Shown: piece after piece, positions 1-5,080 of the stretch
Position numbering within the stretch: the stretch's first letter is position 1
How the letters are laid out: the number at the start of each line of letters is the position of its first letter
Assembly: GCA_900555615.1 (NCBI GenBank)
Contig: USMB01000055.1
Coordinates: 1 to 5,167 of the forward strand
Reading direction: 5' to 3'
Length of the DNA stretch: 5,167 nucleotides
Origin: an uncultured Clostridium sp.
GTDB taxonomy: Bacteria > Bacillota > Clostridia > TANB77 > CAG-508
Notes under the pieces: generated by a model
What the model was told of the DNA's origin: nothing
What the model saw: the letters and a program-made list of their open reading frames with translations, nothing else
Database searches by the model: none
Position numbers and translations under genes: made by a program

Positions 1-973
1 TATATTTTTCATATCTCTTTAAGACTGTTTCATCAGATCTATCTAATATTTTTTGGACATCTGTGTATGACATTCTTTCTGTTACTCTTATTACTGCTTT
101 ATAAATATCTGATGACACAACTTTTGCCTTTGGGGTTATTTCCATTGAGCATGATAAAGTAAATCTATCTTCTCCTGCATTTAAACTACATATTCCATTT
201 GAAAGTTCTCTTGGAAGCATCGGAATTACTCTGCCTAACATATAAATACTTGTTCCTCTCAGATATGCTTCTTTATCAAGCTCAGTTTTTTCCCTTACAT
301 AATTACTTACATCTGCAATATGGACATCTAGTCTATAATTTCCGTTTGTTAATTTTTCAACATGAATCGCATCATCTAAGTCTTTAGCATCTTCGCCATC
401 AATTGTAAATATTATGTCTTGGCGTAAATCTCTTCTGCCTTCCAAATTTTTTTCGTTAATTTTATTTCCAAATGCTTTAGCTTCACTTACGACTTCTTCT
501 GGAAATTTATATGGAAGCTCATACTGTCTTATCAATGAAAGCATATCAACTCCTGCCTCATTAACCCCACCCAAGACTTCAATTATTTCTCCTTCTGCAT
601 TTTTGCCTTTTTCAGGATATTTAATTATTTTTACTAGTACTTTATGATTATTTCTAGCTTTTCCCCAATGTGACTTAGAAATAAATATATCTGTTCCGAA
701 ATTCTTGTCATCAGGAACAACAAATCCAAAATTTCTATTTTTTTGAAATGTTCCAACAACAGTATCTTTTTCATGTCTAACTATTTTTACTATTTTTCCC
801 TCAGCTTTTTTGTCAGCTTCTTTTTCCGATATTATTTTAATTGCAACAGTATCTCCATTTAAAGCATTATAAGAATTTTCTTTTGATATATATATTTCCT
901 CTTCCTGACCTTCTAATTTTACAAATCCAAAACCTTTTTGGTTTTTTCTATATGTTCCAATTTCTTCTTTCAT
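1..973 (-). CDS. rnr: Ribonuclease R, N-terminal part (cut by window edge)
   Basis: This is a 3'-5' exoribonuclease of the RNase II/RNB family that degrades structured RNA and takes part in mRNA and rRNA turnover and trans-translation clean-up. The first 324 residues are visible; the rest of the usual 700-plus residues lies beyond base 1. Two cold-shock-type RNA-binding domains come first, with KGFGFV at residues 13-18 and RNFGFV at about 80-85. The RNB catalytic domain follows. Its signature TIDGEDAKDLDDAIHV holds the four metal-binding aspartates D192, D198, D200 and D201, with the same spacing as in RNase II. HIADVS (218-223) and an IPMLPRELSNGICSLN block follow. The ATG has an AGGAG site at 984-988, and an in-frame stop at 1022-1024 rules out a longer start. 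The helix-turn-helix domain that usually precedes the cold-shock domains in RNase R is therefore missing. It lies downstream of secG, separated by a terminator-like hairpin. The family assignment is very secure. Confidence 0.96.
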   Translation of the reverse strand, partial: MKEEIGTYRKNQKGFGFVKLEGQEEEIYISKENSYNALNGDTVAIKIISEKEADKKAEGKIVKIVRHEKDTVVGTFQKNRNFGFVVPDDKNFGTDIFISKSHWGKARNNHKVLVKIIKYPEKGKNAEGEIIEVLGGVNEAGVDMLSLIRQYELPYKFPEEVVSEAKAFGNKINEKNLEGRRDLRQDIIFTIDGEDAKDLDDAIHVEKLTNGNYRLDVHIADVSNYVREKTELDKEAYLRGTSIYMLGRVIPMLPRELSNGICSLNAGEDRFTLSCSMEITPKAKVVSSDIYKAVIRVTERMSYTDVQKILDRSDETVLKRYEKY

Positions 974-994
974 TCTTTTCTCACTCCTAAATAC

Positions 995-1023
995 AAAAAA
1001 ACAGGACAGTTTTGAACCGTCCT
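995..1023 (-). terminator. Intrinsic terminator/attenuator between secG and rnr
   Basis: On the minus strand a 9-bp stem (AGGACGGTT pairing with AACTGTCCT, one G-U wobble) with a 3-nt CAA loop is followed by G and seven T residues. This is a textbook rho-independent terminator. It begins 6 nt after the secG stop. Its T-run ends only 6 nt before the rnr ribosome-binding site. It should lower rnr expression relative to secG, or act as a processing hairpin. Confidence 0.88.
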
Positions 1024-1029
1024 ATTCTA

Positions 1030-1278
1030 CTATGCTATGTATATAATTGAAAGTGCAATTGTTACAATTACAAAAGCTATACCTAATATAATTGTCCATT
1101 TTTTTTGCATACCTTCTTTGGTTCTACCTTTATTTTTTTCAAAGAAATTATTTGTAGATGAACCTGTTATTGTTGATGATAGTCCTGCATCATCTTTTGA
1201 TTGAATCATTGCTAATATTGTTAAAGCTAAACATATAATCAAATCCACTACTACTAATATTATTTTTACTACTTGCAT
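1030..1278 (-). CDS. secG: Preprotein translocase subunit SecG
   Basis: This is the small membrane subunit of the SecYEG channel, which assists SecA-driven export of unfolded proteins. The 82-residue length is typical. There are two hydrophobic helices at about residues 3-24 and 61-81. They are joined by a polar loop with the family pattern: an IQSKDDAGL stretch directly after the first helix (25-33), then a Gly/Ser/Thr-rich segment and NNFFEKNKGRTKEG (43-56). The ATG is preceded by a perfect AGGAGG at 1287-1292 with 8-nt spacing. A promoter is visible upstream and a hairpin terminator directly downstream. The next gene, rnr, is a common partner of secG in Bacillota. Identification rests on topology, size, loop pattern and context. 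All four agree. Confidence 0.93.
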   Translation of the reverse strand: MQVVKIILVVVDLIICLALTILAMIQSKDDAGLSSTITGSSTNNFFEKNKGRTKEGMQKKWTIILGIAFVIVTIALSIIYIA

Positions 1279-1324
1279 TTAGTATTCCTCCTAACGGTTT
1301 TATTATTCGTTTTTATACTAGAAT

Positions 1325-1353
1325 ATTTTACCACATATATCCTAAAAAATCAA
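1325..1353 (-). promoter_or_regulatory. Predicted secG promoter (sigma-70/SigA type)
   Basis: On the minus strand, TTGATT (1348-1353) and TAAAAT (1325-1330) are separated by exactly 17 nt. The -10 box is preceded by TGG, which makes it an extended -10 (TGn). The -35 box overlaps the last codons of the upstream metallopeptidase gene. The expected start site near 1318 leaves a leader of about 40 nt before secG. This is consensus matching only. Confidence 0.6.
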
Positions 1354-2028
1354 TGCTAGAATATTAAAAATCACAAATTTTATCATTACACCAAGAAATA
1401 AGCTGAAATTTGTTCCTTTTATGCATCCTTTATTTAATGCTTTAAAACCTTCTACAATTTTATTTATTTCTTGTTTAGAGCTAATGTTCTGCTCTTCCAT
1501 ATATTCTTTAGCTACAAATTCAGCTTTTATCATTGCATCATTTTCTAAAAATACTCTAGCTGCATAATATATAAGACTTAATAGCAATAATATATTAGAG
1601 TATATCAATTCATTCATATTTTTATTAAAAATTGTTAGAATACAAATTACAAACCAATATATAAAATATATATTTGAATAGAAAAAATTAAACAATAAAA
1701 TTTTTCTATCTTGAATTGAATGCAGACATTCATGTGCTATTGTTTGTATTCTTGTAAAACTTTGATGCGTATTTCCTATTAATATTTTATTTTGAATTGC
1801 TATATATAATGTTGCATCAGACTCAAGTTTTTCATCTATACTAGTTTTATTATTTCCCAACATTCTTAAAATTGTTTCACATATTTTTTTATTTTCCGGG
1901 TATTTACTAGCAATTTCATTTAACTCACTATCCTTTGCAATTTTTTCTAACTCTTTTAGGTTACTTCCCATAAGGTAATACAATATTCCCATAGCAACTA
2001 TTGCTACTATTATAATAATTAGTTCCAT
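1342..2028 (-). CDS. Divergent YugP-like membrane zinc metallopeptidase
   Basis: This is a predicted integral-membrane zinc protease of 228 residues. Residues 2-20 form an N-terminal membrane helix. A soluble segment follows and ends in TIAHECLHSIQD, where HECLH (99-103) is a HExxH zinc site with H99 and H103 as ligands and E100 as the catalytic base. Two hydrophobic helices follow (about 115-134 and 141-158). Next comes ENDAMIKAEFVAKEYM, whose E162 is the likely third zinc ligand. A final helix spans 207-227. This order of elements matches the YugP/zinc peptidase type 2 family, whose motifs are HEAGHAIQ and a later E-x-x-A-S-R-R-A-like block. The sequence is clearly diverged: Cys-Leu replaces the usual small residues inside HExxH. 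The start has AAAGGAAG upstream. The gene follows the YlbF-family gene by 51 bp without an obvious promoter or terminator. Its base composition looks more A+T-rich than its neighbours (many ATA and TTA codons). The protease class is well supported, the substrate unknown. Confidence 0.75.
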   Translation of the reverse strand: MELIIIIVAIVAMGILYYLMGSNLKELEKIAKDSELNEIASKYPENKKICETILRMLGNNKTSIDEKLESDATLYIAIQNKILIGNTHQSFTRIQTIAHECLHSIQDRKILLFNFFYSNIYFIYWFVICILTIFNKNMNELIYSNILLLLSLIYYAARVFLENDAMIKAEFVAKEYMEEQNISSKQEINKIVEGFKALNKGCIKGTNFSLFLGVMIKFVIFNILALIF

Positions 2029-2079
2029 ATTTTTCTTCCTTTCATTTTTATGTCCCTAATTACATTAAAATCAATTTCT

Positions 2080-2415
2080 TTATTTTATTAAACTTTGCAC
2101 TGTTTCTCCAATTATCCTATTTACATCTGCTATTAATAAATTAAATTTCATCTCTGCATCAAAATATCTGCTTGCCTCTTCATTTTGAATCAATTCTCCA
2201 TATAGTGCTTGTACATGTTTCATCTTATTTTCATCATCTTTTCCTGTCTGCAATGCTACTATTTGAGCTTCATATCTTGCTTTTTCAAACTCATCTATTT
2301 TTTGCTTTAATTCAAAATTTAAGTTTATTGCTTGTTTTGCAATTTGATATGTTAAAAATTCCTCTGATTGTTTTATCTCTTGTGCCAATTTATTTGCTGT
2401 ATCATATACATTCAT
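2080..2415 (-). CDS. YlbF/YmcA-family regulatory protein
   Basis: This is a small, almost wholly helical cytoplasmic protein of 111 residues. It matches the YlbF/YmcA (Com_YlbF) family: MNVYDTANKLAQEIKQSEEF at the N-terminus, then a helix with ELKQKIDEFEKAR (35-47), a linker with QTGKDDENK (56-64), a helix with LYGELIQNEEASRYFDAE (71-88) and a closing LLIADVNRIIGETV helix (93-106). In Bacillus subtilis, YlbF, YmcA and YaaT form a complex that modulates RNase Y cleavage and influences competence, biofilm and sporulation. Clostridial members often occur singly and their role is less clear. I cannot tell YlbF from YmcA here, so I give no symbol. An upstream TTG at 2434-2436 would add seven residues but would place the ribosome-binding site inside the gene, so ATG at 2413-2415 is chosen. 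It lies 57 bp after the glycosyltransferase gene. Confidence 0.85.
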   Translation of the reverse strand: MNVYDTANKLAQEIKQSEEFLTYQIAKQAINLNFELKQKIDEFEKARYEAQIVALQTGKDDENKMKHVQALYGELIQNEEASRYFDAEMKFNLLIADVNRIIGETVQSLIK

Positions 2416-2422
2416 TTTGTTT

Positions 2423-2428
2423 CCTCCT
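2423..2428 (-). promoter_or_regulatory. Ribosome-binding site deciding the YlbF-family start
   Basis: A perfect AGGAGG on the minus strand lies 7 nt before the ATG at 2413-2415. An alternative in-frame TTG start at 2434-2436 lies upstream of this site and has no Shine-Dalgarno sequence of its own. The shorter 111-residue protein is therefore preferred. Confidence 0.85.
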
Positions 2429-2439
2429 AATACCAAAAT

Positions 2440-2462
2440 AGCTGCATATAAATTATGCAGCT
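2440..2462 (-). terminator. Perfect stem-loop after the glycosyltransferase gene (weak terminator or processing hairpin)
   Basis: A perfect 9-bp inverted repeat (AGCTGCATA / TATGCAGCT) with a 5-nt loop sits between the glycosyltransferase stop and the ribosome-binding site of the YlbF-family gene. On the minus strand only four T residues follow (complement of 2435-2438). Termination would be partial at best. It may lower downstream expression or protect the upstream mRNA 3' end. That the hairpin exists is plain; its function is inferred. Confidence 0.5.
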
Positions 2463-2472
2463 GATTTACATT

Positions 2473-3765
2473 TTATGCATATGCTTGACGTTTTCTGAAA
2501 GATAACAAATTTGTAATTTCTTTTTCTGTTCCTTTGGCTTTTTTTGTTTTTTGAGCCTTCTCTTGTTCTAATTGTTTTCTTTGTTTTTCAGCCATTGTTT
2601 CACATATTGCTTTTTGATACGTAAAGTGCGTATCTTGGGCTATTTTTCCCCAATTATACTCATTTTTTACTTTTGCTTTAGCTTTCTTTACTATATTAGC
2701 ACATAATTCTGGATTGAATAATAATTCTAATATTGAATCTGCTATTGAATTTGGATTTCCACAATAGCTCTTCATTCCAGTTTCTCTATGTTCTACAATT
2801 TCACCTAATCCTCCAGCATCTGATACTACTATAGGTCTTTCTGCTAACATTCCTTCTAACGCTACAATTCCAAATGGTTCATATGTACTTGGAAATACTG
2901 ATATATCTGCTGCTTTGTACATTTTTTCTACATCTTTTCCATTCATGTATCCTGCAAAATATACTTTATCTCCTAAACCTAATGCATCTGCTTCTGCTCT
3001 TAATTCATCTAGCATTCCACCCCTCCCTGCTATTACTAACTTAGCATCATGATATCCTGCTAAAACTTTTGGCATTGCTGCAATTAAATGTTGTATTCCT
3101 TTTTCATATACTAATCTTCCCATGAATAGTATTATTTTTTCATTATCCATTGCATATCTTCTTCTAAAGTTATAATCTCTTTCTATTCCTGAGAATTTAT
3201 TTAGATTTACTCCGTTTGCAACTACATTTATTTTTTCAAATGGTAATCCAAATAGTCTTTGGATTTCACCTTTCATGTAGTTACTATTAACAATTACTTC
3301 TGTTGCTTCATATGTAAGCATCCATTCTGTATCATTTATATATCTTTGAGTTTCATTATGTATTCCGCTATTTCTTCCAGCCTCTGTTGCATGTATTGTT
3401 GCTACAATTGGGATATTATATGAATTTTTTATCGTTTTGGCTGCATTAGCTACCAGCCAATCATGTGCATGTATTACATCAAAAGCTCCTTCTTCAGCTA
3501 TTAATTGGTTTACCTTTGTTACCATGTTAAAATTCAATTGCATAATCCAATCTATAAAGTTATTTGGATTTATCATGTAATTATCTACTCTGTATACTTT
3601 AACTCCTTTATCATCTTCAAAATATGGAGTTTCTCCTTCTCTGTATGTTACTACAGTTACTTCATGGCCATCTTTTATTAATCTGTGTGATAGGTCATAT
3701 ACTACTCTCGCAATTCCACCTACTACTCTTGGTGGATATTCCCATGTTAGCATCAATATTTTCAT
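2473..3765 (-). CDS. GT4-family glycosyltransferase (GT-B fold, glycogen-synthase-like)
   Basis: This is a retaining glycosyltransferase of 430 residues that transfers sugar from a nucleotide-sugar donor. The N-terminal Rossmann domain starts MKILMLTWEYPPRVVGGIAR, with the glycine loop GGI at 16-18 that contacts the donor phosphates. HAHDW (99-103) and ATIHATEAGR (122-131) are acceptor/donor-cleft motifs, and ANGVN is at 183-187. The C-terminal domain carries GRLVYEKG (216-223), AGRG (246-249) and the EPFGIVALE signature (296-304), in which E296 and E304 form the EX7E pair. GGLGEIV (318-324) completes the donor site. The WEYPPRVVGGI opening and HAHDW resemble the short bacterial and archaeal glycogen-synthase-like GT4 enzymes, but sugar specificity cannot be assigned. 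Residues from about 391 on form a Lys/Gln/Glu-rich tail outside the fold. A GAAAGGGG site lies 7 nt before the ATG. The promoter region lies upstream, and the YlbF-family gene follows. Confidence 0.9.
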   Translation of the reverse strand: MKILMLTWEYPPRVVGGIARVVYDLSHRLIKDGHEVTVVTYREGETPYFEDDKGVKVYRVDNYMINPNNFIDWIMQLNFNMVTKVNQLIAEEGAFDVIHAHDWLVANAAKTIKNSYNIPIVATIHATEAGRNSGIHNETQRYINDTEWMLTYEATEVIVNSNYMKGEIQRLFGLPFEKINVVANGVNLNKFSGIERDYNFRRRYAMDNEKIILFMGRLVYEKGIQHLIAAMPKVLAGYHDAKLVIAGRGGMLDELRAEADALGLGDKVYFAGYMNGKDVEKMYKAADISVFPSTYEPFGIVALEGMLAERPIVVSDAGGLGEIVEHRETGMKSYCGNPNSIADSILELLFNPELCANIVKKAKAKVKNEYNWGKIAQDTHFTYQKAICETMAEKQRKQLEQEKAQKTKKAKGTEKEITNLLSFRKRQAYA

Positions 3766-3826
3766 TGATTTACCCCTTTCTTAAGTTCCATCTTCTTTTG
3801 TTTCATTTTTGAGCTTAACTTAGTAT

Positions 3827-3855
3827 ATTGTATACAAAATAATTCAAATTGTAAA
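3827..3855 (-). promoter_or_regulatory. Predicted promoter of the glycosyltransferase gene
   Basis: On the minus strand, TTTACA (3850-3855) and TACAAT (3827-3832) each match the sigma-70 consensus at five of six positions, with a 17-nt spacer. A second, overlapping candidate uses TTGACT (3872-3877) and TACAAT (3848-3853) with an 18-nt spacer. The two could act in tandem. Transcripts from the nearer one would carry a leader of about 55 nt. There is no experimental support. Confidence 0.55.
3828..3837. repeat. 10-bp perfect palindrome, possible operator
   Basis: TTGTATACAA is a perfect palindrome that overlaps five of the six bases of the predicted -10 box of the glycosyltransferase promoter. 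Symmetric sites in this position are typical of dimeric repressor operators, and the GT..AC core recalls some GntR-type sites. In A+T-rich DNA a 10-bp palindrome can arise by chance, so the operator role is tentative. Confidence 0.35.
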
Positions 3856-3922
3856 CATTTTTTGCAAAAAAAGTCAAAATTTTATTTTTTTATCTAATTT
3901 TTTTGAATCGCTAGAAAAAGTC

Positions 3923-3954
3923 AAAAAAATAAAGTGAATTTATTAATTCACTCT
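3923..3954 (-). terminator. Intrinsic terminator of the 87-residue protein gene
   Basis: On the minus strand, AGTGAATT pairs with AATTCACT around a 4-nt AATA loop. The stem extends two more pairs with a G-U wobble. It is followed by TTA and seven T residues. It starts about 6 nt after the stop codon of the small gene. It separates that gene from the glycosyltransferase unit. Confidence 0.85.
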
Positions 3955-3959
3955 ATTTT

Positions 3960-4223
3960 TTAATCTCTATCTCTTTCTGATTCATTTGTTCTTACTCTTC
4001 CTTGTGTTTGTCTAACTTGAGTTACTTCTGGATCAATTTTAGACTTTCTTCCTTTTTTAGTTGCTACTTCTTCTTCAAATTTCCAATTTACTCCTCCCAT
4101 TGTTTTTTTTAGCATGTTTAAATTAGCTTCTCCAATTCCTGCTGCTACAGCAAGTTCATCAAAGCTTTTTTCTTTTGGTGCTGGATTTATAAAACTTTTT
4201 ATTAATTCTATTACTCTTCCCAT
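3960..4223 (-). CDS. Small basic protein of unknown function, HTH-like pattern
   Basis: I do not recognise this 87-residue protein. It begins with a short amphipathic helix (MGRVIELIKSFI), followed by a Pro/Lys linker. Residues 20-42 (SFDELAVAAGIGEANLNMLKKTM) fit the spacing of a helix-turn-helix motif: Ala25 at position 5, Ala28-Gly29-Ile30 at the turn, Leu35 and Leu38 at positions 15 and 18. From about residue 53 the chain is charged and probably disordered, with a basic patch (KKGRKSK, 56-62) and an Arg/Glu/Asp end. There is no signal peptide or full membrane helix. The ATG has AGGAG with 6-nt spacing. Its own strong promoter and terminator make it a single-gene unit, which argues for a real expressed gene. 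DNA or RNA binding is possible but unproven. The motif match is by eye. Confidence 0.8.
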   Translation of the reverse strand: MGRVIELIKSFINPAPKEKSFDELAVAAGIGEANLNMLKKTMGGVNWKFEEEVATKKGRKSKIDPEVTQVRQTQGRVRTNESERDRD

Positions 4224-4275
4224 TTTTTTCTCCTATTTAAAGGATACTCCTCTCTTTTTTATAAAATACAATATT

Positions 4276-4304
4276 ATTTTATCATACCTTTACATAAAAG
4301 TCAA
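4276..4304 (-). promoter_or_regulatory. Predicted promoter of the 87-residue protein gene
   Basis: On the minus strand, TTGACT (4299-4304) and TAAAAT (4276-4281) each match the consensus at five of six positions. The spacer is exactly 17 nt, and TGA precedes the -10 box (extended -10). It is the best promoter match in the window. The expected start near 4269 gives a leader of about 45 nt, which holds a second purine-rich GAGAGGAG stretch ahead of the true ribosome-binding site. Confidence 0.72.
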
Positions 4305-4332
4305 GCTTTTTTCCATATTTTGTAATGATAAT

Positions 4333-5025
4333 CTACATCATGAACTTTTCGATTATCAAAGCACATCTTTTTGCTGCTTTTTCTAAGAATTGGTCAAATG
4401 TTATATTATTGTTTCCATTTGGATTGTCTGATATACTTCTAATAACTATAAATGGTACATTGTCTAGCTTACATACTTGTGCTATTGCAGCACCTTCCAT
4501 TTCAATTGCATCTGCTTCAAACTTATTTCTTATTTTTTCTTTCATTTTTATTTCAGTACAAAATATATCTCCAGATGCTATTGTCCCAATTTTTATTTTG
4601 AATTCTTTGTCTTGAAGGTCTACTATTGTTTGTTCCATTTTTTCAATTAATTTGCTATCACTTTCCACATATTGTCCTACATTGCTGATAAATCCTTTTG
4701 GATGGCCAAATGCTGTTATATCAAAATCATGTTGAACTAGCTTTTTACCTATTACTATATCTCCTATGTCTAGCTCATCGTTTGCAGAAGCTGCTGAACC
4801 TACATTTATTATAGCTTCTATATCAAAGTTATTTATTAATATTTGTGTTGTTCTTGCTGCATTTACTTTTCCTACCCCAGCTTCTACTAGTACTACTTCT
4901 GTATTATTTATTTTTCCTTTTGTAAAAGTTAATTCATATATTTTTCGTTCTTCTGTTTCTGTCATTATCTTTTTGATTTCTTGCATTTCTTCTTGCATTG
5001 CTGCTATTATTCCATATTTTTTCAT
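4333..5025 (-). CDS. mtnN: 5'-methylthioadenosine/S-adenosylhomocysteine nucleosidase
   Basis: This cytoplasmic enzyme hydrolyses the glycosidic bond of methylthioadenosine and S-adenosylhomocysteine, and usually 5'-deoxyadenosine, releasing adenine. It clears inhibitory by-products of S-adenosylmethionine reactions, supports methionine salvage, and provides S-ribosylhomocysteine for LuxS where present. The 230-residue length is normal. It opens GIIAAMQEEMQEI, with E13 aligning to the catalytic acid E12 of the E. coli enzyme. INVGSAAS (73-80) is the phosphorylase-fold nucleoside loop, DITAFGHPKG (102-111) is the family block after the active-site loop, and SGDIF is at 151-155. IEMEGAAIAQVC (174-185) carries the ribose-binding Met176-Glu177, and RSISD (196-200) ends in the catalytic Asp200. 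The loop reads GSAAS where many homologues have GSAGG, a mild change. AGGAG lies 6 nt before the ATG. The gene follows rplL and probably has its own promoter. Confidence 0.95.
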   Translation of the reverse strand: MKKYGIIAAMQEEMQEIKKIMTETEERKIYELTFTKGKINNTEVVLVEAGVGKVNAARTTQILINNFDIEAIINVGSAASANDELDIGDIVIGKKLVQHDFDITAFGHPKGFISNVGQYVESDSKLIEKMEQTIVDLQDKEFKIKIGTIASGDIFCTEIKMKEKIRNKFEADAIEMEGAAIAQVCKLDNVPFIVIRSISDNPNGNNNITFDQFLEKAAKRCALIIEKFMM

Positions 5026-5051
5026 GATTTTCTCCTATTCTCTTTTATTTT

Positions 5052-5080
5052 ACTATAGCAAAAAAAGCACTATATTTCAA
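5052..5080 (-). promoter_or_regulatory. Predicted mtnN promoter embedded in the rplL terminator
   Basis: On the minus strand, TTGAAA (5075-5080) and TATAGT (5052-5057) each match the consensus at five of six positions, with a 17-nt spacer. TGC precedes the -10 box (extended -10). The -35 box falls in the loop of the rplL terminator hairpin, and the spacer covers its 3' arm and T-run. The start site would be near 5045, leaving a leader of about 20 nt. Confidence 0.58.

Noticed and set aside
199..647. Plus-strand open frames of 62 and 77 codons
   Set aside because: Both lie antisense to the RNase R coding region, have no convincing ribosome-binding site and give low-complexity hydrophobic or Ser/Leu-rich peptides. 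They are shadows of rnr.
1057..1069. AATTGTTACAATT palindrome
   Set aside because: It lies inside the second membrane helix of SecG, made of Val, Thr and Ile codons. Chance symmetry from codon use in A+T-rich DNA explains it.
2029..2079. Separate promoter for the metallopeptidase gene
   Set aside because: A TTGATT with a poor TAAAAA box at 18 nt can be found, but the transcript would start at the ribosome-binding site itself.
2434..2436. TTG start for a 118-residue YlbF-family protein
   Set aside because: It would put the perfect AGGAGG inside the coding sequence and has no ribosome-binding site itself. The family N-terminus starts at the downstream ATG.
2172..2441. Plus-strand open frame of 89 codons
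   Set aside because: It is antisense to the YlbF-family gene, Leu/His-rich and has no recognisable family. The minus-strand gene explains the open frame.
3766..3959. Riboswitch or structured RNA leader upstream of the glycosyltransferase
   Set aside because: Apart from the small-gene terminator, the 10-bp palindrome and poly-A/T runs, I see no conserved riboswitch core or multi-helix fold.
4296..4310. AAAAG-TCAAG-CTTTT hairpin with T-run on the plus strand
   Set aside because: The stem is only 5 bp, no plus-strand gene reads into it, and the same bases form the -35 box of the small-gene promoter.
4114..4615. Two overlapping plus-strand open frames (90 and 96 codons)
   Set aside because: They run antisense across the small orphan gene and mtnN and lack ribosome-binding sites. 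Their Phe/Ile/Leu-rich translations are what the complement of A+T-rich genes gives.
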